A stretch of DNA of 64,000 nucleotides from Pseudomonas paralcaligenes (GTDB lineage: Bacteria > Pseudomonadota > Gammaproteobacteria > Pseudomonadales > Pseudomonadaceae). The stretch lies in NCBI RefSeq assembly GCF_019655855.1, contig NZ_BPFX01000004.1, positions 386,765 to 450,764 of the forward strand, given 5' to 3'. Positions 44,886 through 54,399 of this stretch are shown piece by piece. The translations under genes were made by a program, and so were the position numbers. Each line of letters starts with the position of its first letter. Position 1 is the stretch's first letter. Below the pieces are notes generated by a model. That model saw only the letters and a program-made list of their open reading frames with translations, made no database searches and was not told the DNA's origin.

Positions 44886-45030
44886 GACTGCCGTGTAGGC
44901 AGCTCAGAAAGTTCTATTCCGACTACGTTCCAGCTGGGTTTCCTTCACTGCCGTATAGGCAGCTCAGAAACTTGAATCCCCCGCGGGTGATTGAGCCGGG
45001 CGCTTCACTGCCGTATAGGCAGCCCTTGAC
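44883..45030 (+). CRISPR. Orphan type I-F-like mini CRISPR array
   Basis: Three 28-nt repeats lie at 44883-44910, 44943-44970 and 45003-45030, separated by two spacers of exactly 32 nt, so the period is 60 nt. The repeat core CACTGCCGTATAGGCAGCTC matches the type I-F consensus of Pseudomonas. The first copy is altered in its first four bases and has GTG for GTA. The last copy keeps only its first 20 nt, as expected of a leader-distal end, which puts the leader on the left. No cas gene is present in the window. The spacers show no match I could find by eye here. Confidence 0.85.
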
Positions 45031-45050
45031 CCTTAGTGACCACCTCCCTC

Positions 45051-46418
45051 CTACCGCCAGCCACCGCCCAAGGCCCGGGCCAGGGCCACGCCGGTCTGTA
45101 GGCGGGCCAGGCGGAGTTGGGCGCTCTGGTCTTCGGCGGCGTAGAGGGTGCGCTGGGCGTCGAGGAGGTTGAGCAGGTCGTCGGCACCGGCGCGGTAGCG
45201 TTGTTCGGCCAGGCGCAGGGCGCGTTCGGCCTGGGCCTGGACTTCCTGCTGGGCCTGCCACTGGGCGTCGACGCCGGCGCCGGCGTTGAGCGCCACCTGC
45301 ACGTCGGCGAAGGCCTCGACGATGCTCTTGCGGTAGTCGGCCAGCAGTTCCTCGCGGCGCGCGGCGCTGCGGTCGCGTTCGGCGGCCAGGGCGCCGCCGT
45401 CGAAGATCGGCGCGGCCAGGGCGGCGGCCAGGGAGTACACCGGGTCGGCGAAGAGCCGGCTCAGGCGGTTGGCCGAGCCGCTGGCGCCCGCCGATAGGTT
45501 CAGCCGTGGCAGCAGCGCGGCCCGCGCCGCGCGCAGGTCGGCGTCGGCGGCGCTCAGGCGGGCTTCGGCGCGGGCCAGGTCCGGGCGGCGCAGCAGCAGT
45601 TCGCTGGGCAGGCCGCCGTCCAGCGTCGGCACGTCCAGGCTGGCCAGGGCGCTGCGGGCCTGTTCCGCCGGTTCGCCCTGGCCGAGCAGCACGGCCAGCT
45701 GGCTGCGCACGTCGTCCACCTGCTGGCGCAGTTCCTCGCGAATCCGCCGCTGCTCGGCGACCAGGCCGCGCTGCTGGGCCAGTTCCAGCGGCGTGGCGGC
45801 GCCGGCCGCCTGGCGGGCTTCCACGGTGGCCAGCACCCGCTCGGCGTTGGCCAGGTTGAGCCCGGCCAGGCGCAGGCGTTCGCCCAGGGCGATCTGGCGC
45901 AGCCAGGCGTCGGCGACGCTGGCGGTGAGGGTCAGGCGCAGGGCATCGCGGTCGAAGCGGCTGGCGGCTAGTTCGGCCAGCGCGGCGTCGTGGTCGGCGG
46001 CCAGGCGCCCCCACAGGTCGACTTCGTAGCTGGCGGCCAGGCCGCCGCTGTACCGGGTGCCCACAGTCTCCGCGTCGCCGCCGAGGCGTCCTTCGCGGTT
46101 GGCGCCGAGAGTGCCGTCCAGCCTCGGCAGCAGGGGCGCGCCGGCGGCGCGGGCGGAGGCCTCGGCCTGGCGCAGGCGGGCGGCGGCGGCGGCCAGGTCG
46201 TGGTTGCCGGCCAGGGCCTGTTCGATCAGGGCGTCCAGCTCGGCGCTGGCGAAGCCGCGCCACCAGTCCTGGTTCGGCGCCTCGCCGGCGAGCGGGGCGT
46301 GGCGCCAGGCCTGCGGCGCCTCGGGCAGGGTGTCCGCCGCATCTGGCGCGTGGCTGCAAGCGGCGAGCAGGAGGATCAGCGGAAGCGGCAGGTATCGGGT
46401 CATCGGCATCTCATTCAT
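45051..46418 (-). CDS. Outer-membrane efflux lipoprotein (NodT/OprM-like, OpmQ-type)
   Basis: A 455-residue TolC-type channel with a lipoprotein signal ([13 protein letters not shown]). The two repeated OEP halves are seen: [41 protein letters not shown] and its echo [55 protein letters not shown] is a typical coiled-coil entry. It should form the outer-membrane exit duct for the MacAB-like pump encoded just upstream, whose stop it overlaps by 4 nt. The gene order adaptor, ABC pump, channel equals that of pvdR-pvdT-opmQ, the pyoverdine recycling exporter. The CRISPR array lies immediately after its stop. Confidence 0.88.
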   Translation of the reverse strand: MNEMPMTRYLPLPLILLLAACSHAPDAADTLPEAPQAWRHAPLAGEAPNQDWWRGFASAELDALIEQALAGNHDLAAAAARLRQAEASARAAGAPLLPRLDGTLGANREGRLGGDAETVGTRYSGGLAASYEVDLWGRLAADHDAALAELAASRFDRDALRLTLTASVADAWLRQIALGERLRLAGLNLANAERVLATVEARQAAGAATPLELAQQRGLVAEQRRIREELRQQVDDVRSQLAVLLGQGEPAEQARSALASLDVPTLDGGLPSELLLRRPDLARAEARLSAADADLRAARAALLPRLNLSAGASGSANRLSRLFADPVYSLAAALAAPIFDGGALAAERDRSAARREELLADYRKSIVEAFADVQVALNAGAGVDAQWQAQQEVQAQAERALRLAEQRYRAGADDLLNLLDAQRTLYAAEDQSAQLRLARLQTGVALARALGGGWR

Positions 46419-48361
46419 TCGCTGGCCAGGGCGGCGACCGGGTCGAGGGCGGCGGCGGTCTTCGCCGGCAGGTAGCCGAACAGCAGACCGGTGCCCACCG
46501 CGCAGGCGAAGGCCAGCAGCATCGCCGACAGCGAGAAGATCAGCGGCACGCCGGCCAGCAGCAGGCCGGCGCCGACGACCAGGCCGATCAGCACGCCGGC
46601 GCTGCCGCCGACCACGGTGACCAGCACCGCCTCGGTGAGGAACTGGCGCAGGATGTCGCGCTGGCGCGCGCCGGTGGCCATGCGGATGCCGATCTCGCGG
46701 GTGCGTTCGCGCACCGTCATCAGCATCACGTTCATCACGCCGATGCCGCCCACCAGCAGGGATACGGCGGCGATCAGGCCGAGCATCAGGGTCATGCTGT
46801 CCTGGGTCTTGGCCTCGGCCTGCAGCTTGGCGGCGGCGTTGCCGATGCCGATGTCGTCACGGCCGTGGCGCGCGCGCATGAGGTCGCGGATGGCCGCCTC
46901 GGCGTCCAGCACCCGGCTGGTGGAGACGGCGTCGATCACCGAGTAGTCGGGCTTGCCGAAGGCCTGGAACACGCGGATGCGCGCCGAACGGTAGGGGATG
47001 AGGACCATTTCGTCGTAGCTTTCGTTGCCGGAGTCGGCGCCCTTCTCGGCCATCACGCCGATCACTTCGAAGGGCGAATCGGCGATCAGCAGCTGGCGCC
47101 CGATCGGGTCGTCGCTGCCGAAGAACTGCTGGCGGGCCTTGTGTCCGAGCACCACCACCGGGGCCATGGCGCGGTCCTCGGCGTCGCTGAAGAAGCGCCC
47201 GGCGGCCACCGCCCAGTGGTGGATGCGCGGCAGCTCCGCGCTGCCGGCCAGGGTGTAGACGCTACGCGAGACGTTGCCGTGGCGCACGCTCAGCGGGTCG
47301 CCGATCACCGGCATGGCGGCGCGCACTTCGGGCAGTTCGGCGATGGCCTCCAGGTCTTCCACGGTGACCACACCCTCCGGGCCGCCGTCCGCCGGCTGGA
47401 TGCCGCCGAGGTACATCATGGTGGCACCCATGGAGGCCATCTGCGCCACGACCCGCTGCTTGGTGCCGAGGCCGATGGACAGCATGACGATCACCGAGGC
47501 GACGCCGATGACGATGCCGAGCAGGGTCAGGGCGGTGCGGAAGCGGTTCAGGCCCATCACCCGCCAGGCCGAGCGGAGCATCTCGCCCAGTTCGCCGAGG
47601 AAACTGGCGCCGGCGTCCAGCCCCGCCTGGCTCGGGTCCGGCGGCGGCAGCGTGGCGCTGGTTTCATGGCTGCCGCTGTCGGCGACGATCTGGCCGTCGC
47701 GGATCTCGATCACCCGCCGCGCCTGTTCGGCGACGCCGCGGTCGTGGGTGATCAGGATGATGGTGTGGCCGGTGTCGGCCAGCTCGCGCAGCAGCGCCAT
47801 GACCTCGCGGCCGCTGTGGCTGTCGAGGGCGCCGGTGGGTTCGTCGGCGAGGATGATGCGGCCGCCGTTCATCAGCGCCCGGGCGATCGACACGCGCTGC
47901 TGCTGACCGCCGGAGAGCTGGCCGGGGCGGTGCTCCAGGCGCTCGCCGAGGCCGAGGCGTCCGAGCAGGCTGCTGGCCCTGGCGTAGCGCTCGGCCGGCG
48001 GCACGCCGGCGTAGATCGCCGGCACCTCGACGTTCTCGCGGGCCGATTCGGTGGCGATCAGGTGGTAGCCCTGGAACACGAAGCCGAACGCCTCACGGCG
48101 CAGCCAGGCCAGTTCGTCGGTGTTCATCTCGGCCACGTCGCGGCCGGAGAAGCGGTAGCGGCCGGCGCTGGGGCGGTCGAGGCAGCCGAGCAGGTTCATC
48201 AGGGTGGATTTGCCCGAGCCGCTGGCGCCGACGATGGCGACGAATTCGCCGGCGTGGATGCGCAGGTCGATGCCGCGCAGCACTTCGACTTCCGGCGCGC
48301 CGCCTTCGCCACCGTAGCGGCGGCGGATGCCTTCCAGTTCGATCAGCGGCGTCGCTACCAC
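46415..48361 (-). CDS. macB: MacB/PvdT-type ABC exporter (fused ATPase and permease)
   Basis: A 648-residue inner-membrane pump. The ATPase occupies about residues 1-230: Walker [10 protein letters not shown] (45-53), signature LSGGQQQR (149-156) and Walker [12 protein letters not shown] (from 170). Then comes the MacB core: first membrane helix [21 protein letters not shown], a periplasmic domain, and three more helices with [24 protein letters not shown]. Such pumps drive substrates from the periplasm through an outer-membrane channel. The GTG start overlaps the adaptor gene by 7 nt, and the channel gene is overlapped by 4 nt, so all three are coupled. Siderophore re-export is inferred from the gene set around it; macrolide or toxin export is the alternative. 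Confidence 0.9.
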   Translation of the reverse strand: MVATPLIELEGIRRRYGGEGGAPEVEVLRGIDLRIHAGEFVAIVGASGSGKSTLMNLLGCLDRPSAGRYRFSGRDVAEMNTDELAWLRREAFGFVFQGYHLIATESARENVEVPAIYAGVPPAERYARASSLLGRLGLGERLEHRPGQLSGGQQQRVSIARALMNGGRIILADEPTGALDSHSGREVMALLRELADTGHTIILITHDRGVAEQARRVIEIRDGQIVADSGSHETSATLPPPDPSQAGLDAGASFLGELGEMLRSAWRVMGLNRFRTALTLLGIVIGVASVIVMLSIGLGTKQRVVAQMASMGATMMYLGGIQPADGGPEGVVTVEDLEAIAELPEVRAAMPVIGDPLSVRHGNVSRSVYTLAGSAELPRIHHWAVAAGRFFSDAEDRAMAPVVVLGHKARQQFFGSDDPIGRQLLIADSPFEVIGVMAEKGADSGNESYDEMVLIPYRSARIRVFQAFGKPDYSVIDAVSTSRVLDAEAAIRDLMRARHGRDDIGIGNAAAKLQAEAKTQDSMTLMLGLIAAVSLLVGGIGVMNVMLMTVRERTREIGIRMATGARQRDILRQFLTEAVLVTVVGGSAGVLIGLVVGAGLLLAGVPLIFSLSAMLLAFACAVGTGLLFGYLPAKTAAALDPVAALASE

Positions 48362-49530
48362 TGGAACCTCGACGGACGCTCGTCGACGCGCTCGCCGGTG
48401 ATCAGGCGCTCGCCCTCGGCCAGCCCGTCGATCACCTCGGCGCTCTGCCGGCTGCGCGCGCCGACGTGCACCTCGCGTAGCTGCGCATGGCCGTCGCCGT
48501 CGAGCACCCGGGCGGAGAACACGCCGGGCTTGCCGGGCAGCGGGTCGAGCGCTTCGAGGGGCGCGGTGAGCACGCCGCGGGCGGCGGCGGTGATGAAGGT
48601 CACCTGGGCGGTCATCTGCGGCAGCAGCTCGCCGTCGCCGTTGTCCACGTCGAACAGCACGGTGTACTGCACGGCCTGGGTGGCGCTCGCCGGGGCGCTG
48701 TCGCCCGAGGCGGAGACTTCCACCGGCGGCGCCGGCAGGATCTGGCGGATCTGCCCTTCCCAGCGGCGCTCGTCGCCGCCCAGGGTGGAGAAGTACAGCG
48801 GCATGGCCGGCTTCAGGGCGCGGATGTCGGCCTCGGAGACCTTGACCCAGGCGGTCATCTGGCCGAGGTCGGCGATGCGCATCACGGTGGGGGTCTGGTA
48901 GGTGGCGTTGAGGGTCTGGCCCTGTTTCACGTCGATGCCCAGCACGGTGCCGTCGATGGGCGCGTACAGGCGGGTGTAGCTGAGCTGCGCCTCGTTGCCG
49001 CGCAGGCGGGCCTGGGCTTCGGCGATGCGCGCGCGCAGCTGCTTCAGCCGCGCCTCGGCCGAGCGCAGGTTGGCAACGGCGGTCTGCACGTCCTCGTCGC
49101 GGGTCGCCTCGGCGGCGGCCAGGCGCTGCTGGCGCTGGTGCTGCTGGCGCGCCAGGTCGAGCTGGGCCTGCTGGTCGGCCAGTTCGGCGCGCAGGCCGTC
49201 GAGCGCGGCGCGGTCGGCCTCGACTTCGGCCTGGTGCAGGCTGGCGTCGATTTCCGCGAGCAGCTGTCCCTTCTCGACCCGGTCGCCGGCCTCGACGTGC
49301 AGGCGGGTGACCTGGCCCGAGACCTGGGCGCCGACGTCCACCGAGTGACGCGGCTTCAGGGTGCCGATGGCGACCACCGTGGCCTGCAGGTCGCCCCGGC
49401 CGATGGGCGCGGTGTCATAGGCGGCGGCCGGCTGGCCCCACCACAGCCAGGCCGCCGTCGGCACGCAGAGGATCACGGCGGCCGTCAGGCCACGACGCAG
49501 GAGCGGGGGGAAACGCGGGGTCATCGACAC
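48355..49530 (-). CDS. macA: MacA/PvdR-type periplasmic adaptor
   Basis: A 391-residue membrane-fusion protein. One N-terminal membrane anchor ([18 protein letters not shown]) is followed by the lipoyl half-motifs [30 protein letters not shown] and [20 protein letters not shown]. They flank a long alpha-helical hairpin ([36 protein letters not shown]). Beta-barrel and membrane-proximal domains complete it. It should bridge the MacB-like pump to the outer-membrane channel. The GTG start lies 19 nt after the DUF3325 gene, so the exporter is probably transcribed with the PepSY module upstream. Confidence 0.9.
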   Translation of the reverse strand: MSMTPRFPPLLRRGLTAAVILCVPTAAWLWWGQPAAAYDTAPIGRGDLQATVVAIGTLKPRHSVDVGAQVSGQVTRLHVEAGDRVEKGQLLAEIDASLHQAEVEADRAALDGLRAELADQQAQLDLARQQHQRQQRLAAAEATRDEDVQTAVANLRSAEARLKQLRARIAEAQARLRGNEAQLSYTRLYAPIDGTVLGIDVKQGQTLNATYQTPTVMRIADLGQMTAWVKVSEADIRALKPAMPLYFSTLGGDERRWEGQIRQILPAPPVEVSASGDSAPASATQAVQYTVLFDVDNGDGELLPQMTAQVTFITAAARGVLTAPLEALDPLPGKPGVFSARVLDGDGHAQLREVHVGARSRQSAEVIDGLAEGERLITGERVDERPSRFQW

Positions 49531-49549
49531 ATCCTTGCACGGTGCCGGC

Positions 49550-49894
49550 TCAGCCGGCGGTCAGCAGCAACGCCGGCAGGCCGGCGCCGGCCGCGATGGC
49601 GGCCAGCAGGGCGGCGGTGCGGGGGCGGTAGGGCAGCAGCAGGACCAGGGCGAACGCGCCGACGCTGAGCATGCCCAGCCAGACCACCGGGCCGACGGCG
49701 CCGCCCCAGATCAGCACGCAGGGCCACACGGCAACGGCCAGCAGCAGCCAGCCGGCTACCCGCAGCAGGCGCTGGCGGGTGGGCGCCTTGTGTTTCCACA
49801 CCTGGGAATGGTGGCGGTCCATGGCCAGGCACAGGCCGGCCATGCCGGCATAGCAGAGCGCAATGGCCAGGGTCGCGGCGAGGATCAGGGTCAT
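49550..49894 (-). CDS. DUF3325 small membrane protein (module copy 1)
   Basis: A 114-residue protein with about four membrane helices (LILAATLAIALCYAGMAGLCLAM, LLRVAGWLLLAVAVWPCVLIW and others). The short sequence LAMDRHHSQVW is a family hallmark. DUF3325 genes accompany PepSY-associated membrane proteins in iron-uptake loci. Its ATG shares one base with the PepSY stop (TGATG), so production is coupled. It may stabilise or assist the PepSY reductase; no enzymatic motif is visible. A second copy is encoded at 52110-52436 and is clearly related. Confidence 0.8.
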   Translation of the reverse strand: MTLILAATLAIALCYAGMAGLCLAMDRHHSQVWKHKAPTRQRLLRVAGWLLLAVAVWPCVLIWGGAVGPVVWLGMLSVGAFALVLLLPYRPRTAALLAAIAAGAGLPALLLTAG

Positions 49895-51534
49895 CACTGG
49901 GCCTCCAGGGCGGCGGCCCGCTGGCGGCTGCGCACCGGCGCCGTGCGCGGCCGGCTCAGGCGCCAGGCGACCCACAGCGAGAGCGCGCCGAAGCCGAGGG
50001 CGACCAGCTCGACGCCCGCCCGCTCGCCGTCGCCGCGCTGCAGATAGACGAACAGGTGCTCGCCGACGGTCAGCCAATTGAGCAGCGGCAGCAGTGCGCA
50101 CAGGGCGGCCAGCGCCAGCAGTTGCTCGATCCAGGCGCGCTGCGGCGGGCGCAGGGCGGCGTGGACGAAGCCGAGCAGCCAGACCGCGAAGAACGCGGCG
50201 ATCTCCCATTCCGGCCGGTCCGGCAGGCTCAGCGGCAGCAGGCGGTTGGCCCAGAAGAAGGCGATGCAGGCGATGCTCAGGCCGGTGAGGGTGCCGATGT
50301 TGAGCACCTCGATCAGCCGGTAGACCCGCGGCGTGGCGGCGCCGAACTCGTTCAGCGAGCGCTGCCGGCGCTTGACCATGAACAGCAGGGCGCCGGTGGC
50401 CAGCATCGCCGCGCCGGCCAGGCCGCTGAAGAAGTACAGCCAGCGCACCAGGTTGCCGCCGAAGCCGGCGAAGTGCAGGTTGGCCATCACCGATTGCACG
50501 TCCTGGGCCGAGCCGCCGCGCAGTTCGCCGGGCATCTGGATGTCGGTCTGCTCACCGGTCACGCCGTTGAAGAACACCTGGCCGCCGCCGTCGCCCAGCA
50601 GGCGGTACTCGCCGGGCTTCTCGATGAAGCGGCCGAACACGCGCACGCTGGCGCTGCTGTCGTTGGGGTGTTCGATGCTGATGAAGCTCACCGGGCGGCC
50701 GAGGCCTTCCTCGGCGTGAACCAGCAGCTCGTCCATCGCCGTCAGCGGGGCGGCGATGCCGGTCAGTTCCTGGGGCGCCGGGCGCGCCATCAGCTCGGCG
50801 AAGTAGGCCTCGTCGCTCTCGTAGTGGGCCATGACCCCCGCCGGCATATACAGCGAGTAGAAGGTCGCCAGGCCGGTGTAGGCGATCATCAGCTGGAACG
50901 GCAGGCTCAGCACCGACAGCGCGTTGTGGGCGTCCAGCCAGCTGCGCTGGCCCTTGCCGGGGCGGAAGGTGAAGAAGTCCTTGAAGATGCGCTTGTGGAT
51001 GACGATGCCGCTGACCAGCGCCACCAGCATGGCCATGGTGAAGGCGCCGACGAACCAGATGCCGGCGGTGCCGCCGTGGAATTCGAAGTGCATGTGCACG
51101 AAGTGGTGGCCGCCTTCGCTGTCCCGCTCGTGCGAGGTGTCCACCAGTTCGCCGCTGACCGCGTCGATGCTCTTGTTGTGGAAGACCTCCTGGGCGTCTT
51201 CCCAGAACAGGCGGATATTGGGGTCTTCGTCCGACGGTAAACCGATGCCCCAGAAGTGGCCGTCTGGCGCATTCTCGGCGAGCCAGGCCATGCCTGTGCG
51301 CACCGCCTGCGGCCGGTCGAAGCCGTCGTCCAGGCCGGACTCGCCGGTGGCTTCGCTGGCCTGGGGCAGGTGCGGTTTCATCCAGCGGGTGATGGGGTCG
51401 TCGAACACGCCCAGGCTGCCGGTGAGGAAGATGACGAACAGTACCCAGCAGGCCCACAGCCCGCCCCAGGTGTGCAGCCAGGCCATGGCCTGGCGGAAGC
51501 CGCCCTCGGCGGCGCCGTTCTGTGCCTTGCTCAT
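49894..51534 (-). CDS. PepSY-associated membrane protein, FpvG-like reductase (module copy 1)
   Basis: A 546-residue inner-membrane protein. The N-terminal helix (AMAWLHTWGGLWACWVLFVIFLTG), conserved His-rich loops (HHFVHMHFEFHG), and GIVIHKRIFKDFFTFRPGKGQRSWLDAHN are the hallmarks of PepSY_TM proteins. Several helices carry His residues that could bind heme. Relatives such as FpvG and FoxB act in periplasmic reduction and release of iron from siderophores. It lies between DUF3649 (4-nt overlap) and DUF3325 genes, and upstream of the MacAB-like exporter. Direct reductase activity is inferred from relatives. The second copy at 52433-54106 has the same plan but differs throughout. Confidence 0.85.
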   Translation of the reverse strand: MSKAQNGAAEGGFRQAMAWLHTWGGLWACWVLFVIFLTGSLGVFDDPITRWMKPHLPQASEATGESGLDDGFDRPQAVRTGMAWLAENAPDGHFWGIGLPSDEDPNIRLFWEDAQEVFHNKSIDAVSGELVDTSHERDSEGGHHFVHMHFEFHGGTAGIWFVGAFTMAMLVALVSGIVIHKRIFKDFFTFRPGKGQRSWLDAHNALSVLSLPFQLMIAYTGLATFYSLYMPAGVMAHYESDEAYFAELMARPAPQELTGIAAPLTAMDELLVHAEEGLGRPVSFISIEHPNDSSASVRVFGRFIEKPGEYRLLGDGGGQVFFNGVTGEQTDIQMPGELRGGSAQDVQSVMANLHFAGFGGNLVRWLYFFSGLAGAAMLATGALLFMVKRRQRSLNEFGAATPRVYRLIEVLNIGTLTGLSIACIAFFWANRLLPLSLPDRPEWEIAAFFAVWLLGFVHAALRPPQRAWIEQLLALAALCALLPLLNWLTVGEHLFVYLQRGDGERAGVELVALGFGALSLWVAWRLSRPRTAPVRSRQRAAALEAQ

Positions 51535-51824
51535 GCGTCACCTCCGAGCAGCAGGCCGGCGCCGGTCAGCACCAGCGAGGCGATCGCCAGGATCAGCCAG
51601 ATGCGCCGCAGGTTGGGTGTGGCGAACGCCCACACGATCACCGCGGTGTAGACCGCGAAGCTGGCCAGCGACGAGGCGAGCACGGCCTGGGTCTTGGGCA
51701 GCGGCAGGATCGCGCCGAGGAAGATGACGCTGGCGCAGGTGAGGGCATAGCCGCCGAGAATCGCTGCGGCGACGCGCGACAGGAGGGCGAGCGTCGCCCC
51801 GGAAGGTGAAGCGAGAGGTTTCAT
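51531..51824 (-). CDS. DUF3649 small membrane protein (module copy 1)
   Basis: A 97-residue protein with three membrane helices (LALLSRVAAAILGGYALTCASVIFLGAIL, AVLASSLASFAVYTAVIVWAFA, and the C-terminal one). The pattern SRVAAAILGGYAL plus LP-K/R-x-x-A matches DUF3649, which pairs with PepSY proteins in siderophore loci. Its stop overlaps the PepSY ATG by 4 nt. It is the first gene of the left module, preceded by 285 nt containing a REP-type hairpin. Its role is unknown; it is probably an accessory subunit of the reductase. Confidence 0.8.
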   Translation of the reverse strand: MKPLASPSGATLALLSRVAAAILGGYALTCASVIFLGAILPLPKTQAVLASSLASFAVYTAVIVWAFATPNLRRIWLILAIASLVLTGAGLLLGGDA

Positions 51825-52016
51825 GGGTAATCACTGGCTGGCGGGAACATGGGCAGGCGAGCGCGGCGGTGGGCGGGCGCACGCGACGAAAGCTGCCATA
51901 TATCACTGTTCATGACGAACGAGCGCGGCAAAACCTGCATGCCGCTGGTCGGCGAACTGCAACAGATTGTGTCAGAGCCCGCTCACGATCTCGCGGGCGA
52001 GACGATATGCACCATT

Positions 52017-52084
52017 GTGGGAGCGGCCTTGGCCGCAAGCTCTTGTTTCAGCGCACGAGCATTCGCGGCCAAGGCCGCTCCCAC
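52017..52084. repeat. REP-type inverted repeat between the two PepSY modules
   Basis: GTGGGAGCGGCCTTGGCCGC and its exact complement GCGGCCAAGGCCGCTCCCAC form a 20-bp stem with a 28-nt loop. This GGGAGCGGCC palindrome is a classic Pseudomonas repeat. A smaller GCCCGC/GCGGGC hairpin lies at 51977-51998. It may stop or attenuate transcription between the two modules. No gene is seen in the 285-nt gap. Confidence 0.85.
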
Positions 52085-52109
52085 GGTGCCTCGCAGGCCA
52101 GGAGCGAGG

Positions 52110-52436
52110 TCAGGTCATTGCCAGGGCCAGCAGGCCGAGTGCTGGTGCCGCCACGGCCACGCGCGGTATCCAGCGTGGCCGGTAGCTGTGCAGCAGGACC
52201 AGGGCGTAGCCCGCCGCCGCCAGCAGGCCGACCCAGAGCACCGAGCCGAACGCCCAGCCCTGCTGGAACAGGCAGGCGGCTAGGCTGAGGGCCAGCGAGA
52301 GCCAGCCGCCAGCCCGCAGCAGGCGCGCGCGGAGGGCGGACGGCGCCTGGCCGAACACGTCCTGGTGGTGGCGGTTCATGGCCAGGCTGAGGCCGGTCAG
52401 GCCGCAGTAGGCGGCCGCCAGGGCGAGGGTGCTCAT
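52110..52436 (-). CDS. DUF3325 small membrane protein (module copy 2)
   Basis: A 108-residue polytopic membrane protein (LALAAAYCGLTGLSLAMNRHHQDVFG and two more hydrophobic helices). LAMNRHHQDVF matches LAMDRHHSQVW in copy 1, the DUF3325 hallmark. ATG 52436 overlaps the PepSY stop by 4 nt. It is the last gene of the transcript that starts at receptor E. It is an accessory protein of unknown biochemistry. Confidence 0.8.
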   Translation of the reverse strand: MSTLALAAAYCGLTGLSLAMNRHHQDVFGQAPSALRARLLRAGGWLSLALSLAACLFQQGWAFGSVLWVGLLAAAGYALVLLHSYRPRWIPRVAVAAPALGLLALAMT

Positions 52437-54106
52437 CCGCGAGTCTCCAGGGCATCCACTTGGGTTTCCGGCCGGGTATCCGTTCGAGCTTCCGACCGGG
52501 TCTCCGCCCGGCTCGTCGGCGCCGCCTTCTCCGGCCGGGGCGCGCGCGCCGGGCGCACCACCGGCCGATGGCTGTGGATCTTCCAGCTCAGCCAGGCGCA
52601 CAGCAGACCGAGCCCGAGCAGGCCGGCGTCGAACCCCGCCACCAGCCAGTCGCCGTAGGCCAGGCCACCCGGCAGCGGCCAGCGCCCCATGACCAGCTCG
52701 AACAGCGGCAGCAGGCACAGCAGCAGGGCGACGCCGGCCCACTGCTCGACCCAGGCGCGGCGGTGCGGGCGCACGGCGGCATGCGCCAGGGTCAGGCCCC
52801 AGACCGCGAAGAAGACGTGGATTTCCCAGGCCGCGCGGCCCTCCAGGCCGGCCGCCAGCAGGCGGTTGGCCCACAGGTAGGCGGCCATGGCCAGCGGCAG
52901 GCCGGCGATGGCCGCCACGTTGAGCACCTGCACCAGGCGGTGGCCGAAGGGCGTCTTCGCGCCCGCCTTGGCCGGCGGCGGCGCGCGCTTGACCAGCCAG
53001 AGCACCGCGCCGCTGGCGATCATCACGCAGCCACCGAGGCCGCAGAGGAAGTACAGCCAGCGCAGCAGCGGCGCGGCGAAGTGGCCGAGGTGCAGGCCGA
53101 CCAGGGTGCGGTTGAACTGGGCGGCGGGCTTGAGCTGGCCGATTTCCTCCAGCACCCGACCGTCGCTGGCGTCCAGCAGCAGGCCGCCGCCGACGCCGGA
53201 GATGCTGGCGCTGCGGTCACGGCGCAGCTCCACGCGGGCGGCGCTGTCGCCCGGGGTGAACAGGGTCAGCGAGCCAACCCGGCTGCCGTCGCCCCAGTGC
53301 GTCTCGGCCTGGCGGATCAGCGCGGCCAGGTCGGGCATCGGCGCCGGCGTGCCGCTGCGCGGTTCGCCGTGGGCGTGGGGGAACACTTCGTCGAACAGCA
53401 GCTCGCGGTCCTTGCCGTACTCGAACTGCACCGCCCAGGGCAGGTAGATCAGGATGAAGATGACCAGGCCGCTGTAGGTGATCATCAGGTGGAAGGGCAG
53501 CGCCAGCACCGAGACCACGTTGTGGCCGTCCAGCCAGCTGCGCTGGCCCTTGCGCGGGCGGAAGGTGAAGAAGTCCTTGAAGATCTTCTTGTGAGTGACG
53601 ATGCCGCTGATGATCGCCACGAACATGAACATGGTGGCGATGCCGACGATGATTCGCCCGGTCAGCGCATCGAGGTGCCAGAGCTGGAAGTGGAAGCGGT
53701 AGAAGAACTCCCCGCCCTGGGTGTCGGCCTCCTTCAGCTGCGCGCCGCTGGCGGGGTCCAGGGTCATCCGGCCGAACGGGATGCCGGGGCCGAACCAGCG
53801 CGCCTGCAGGGTCGGGTTGCGCGCGTCCGGCAGCTGGACGATCCAGCTCGGCGCGTTGGCCGGCGCCTGTTCCTGCAGGGTCGCCAGGACGTTGTCCCAG
53901 TTCGGCACCGCGCCCGCGTCCAGGCCGTGACGCTCCGGATGCATCCAGTGATCCAGCTCGTCCTTGAAGTAGCTCACCGTGCCGGTTAGGAAGATGGCGT
54001 AGAGCAGCCAGACCAGCAGCAGGCCGGCCCAGGTATGCAGCCACGCCTGCGACTGGCGGAAGCCTTCGCGCGCCAGCACCTCGCGCGCTTGCGTTGCCTG
54101 GCTCAT
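52433..54106 (-). CDS. PepSY-associated membrane protein, FpvG-like reductase (module copy 2)
   Basis: A 557-residue inner-membrane protein with the same plan as copy 1: QSQAWLHTWAGLLLVWLLYAIFLTG, then RFHFQLWHLD, ISGIVTHKKIFKDFFTFRPRKGQRSWLDGHN and further helices with conserved His. The C-terminal 50 residues are a hydrophilic Arg/Glu/Pro-rich tail (RPARAPRPEKAAP and onward) missing in copy 1. It should assist periplasmic iron release from the siderophore taken up by receptor E. The genes DUF3649 and DUF3325 overlap it by 4 nt each. I chose the ATG giving MSQATQ. Confidence 0.85.
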   Translation of the reverse strand: MSQATQAREVLAREGFRQSQAWLHTWAGLLLVWLLYAIFLTGTVSYFKDELDHWMHPERHGLDAGAVPNWDNVLATLQEQAPANAPSWIVQLPDARNPTLQARWFGPGIPFGRMTLDPASGAQLKEADTQGGEFFYRFHFQLWHLDALTGRIIVGIATMFMFVAIISGIVTHKKIFKDFFTFRPRKGQRSWLDGHNVVSVLALPFHLMITYSGLVIFILIYLPWAVQFEYGKDRELLFDEVFPHAHGEPRSGTPAPMPDLAALIRQAETHWGDGSRVGSLTLFTPGDSAARVELRRDRSASISGVGGGLLLDASDGRVLEEIGQLKPAAQFNRTLVGLHLGHFAAPLLRWLYFLCGLGGCVMIASGAVLWLVKRAPPPAKAGAKTPFGHRLVQVLNVAAIAGLPLAMAAYLWANRLLAAGLEGRAAWEIHVFFAVWGLTLAHAAVRPHRRAWVEQWAGVALLLCLLPLFELVMGRWPLPGGLAYGDWLVAGFDAGLLGLGLLCAWLSWKIHSHRPVVRPARAPRPEKAAPTSRAETRSEARTDTRPETQVDALETRG

Positions 54107-54399
54107 GACGCGGCGCCCTTGAGCCACCAGGCCAGGCCGGCCATCAGCAGGGCGGGCAGCAGCAGGCCCAGCCAGGCCTGGCGGCCGCTGTGCACGGCGA
54201 ACGCCCAGCAGACGGCGGCGGCGTAGACCACGAAGCCGAGCATGCTGGCGGTGACCACTGCCTCGGAGCGGGCCATCGGCAGTATCTGGGACAGCAGCAA
54301 GGTCGCCGCCACGGCCAGGCCGTAGCCGCCGAAGATGGCGGCCAGGGCGCGGGACGCTACCGCCATGCGGTAGCGCCAGTCGAGGGCGACGGGTTTCAT
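54103..54399 (-). CDS. DUF3649 small membrane protein (module copy 2)
   Basis: A 98-residue protein with three membrane helices (ASRALAAIFGGYGLAVAATLLLSQILPMARSEA, MLGFVVYAAAVCWAFAV and a C-terminal one). It aligns with copy 1 along its length. It overlaps the DUF4198 gene before it and the PepSY gene after it by 4 nt each, so these genes are tightly coupled in the receptor E transcript. Its function is unknown. Confidence 0.8.
   Translation of the reverse strand: MKPVALDWRYRMAVASRALAAIFGGYGLAVAATLLLSQILPMARSEAVVTASMLGFVVYAAAVCWAFAVHSGRQAWLGLLLPALLMAGLAWWLKGAAS

Noticed and set aside
44883..45030. Guide array of a Tn7-like CRISPR transposon
   Set aside because: The repeat is of I-F style, but no tns, tniQ or cas genes and no transposon ends are seen nearby.
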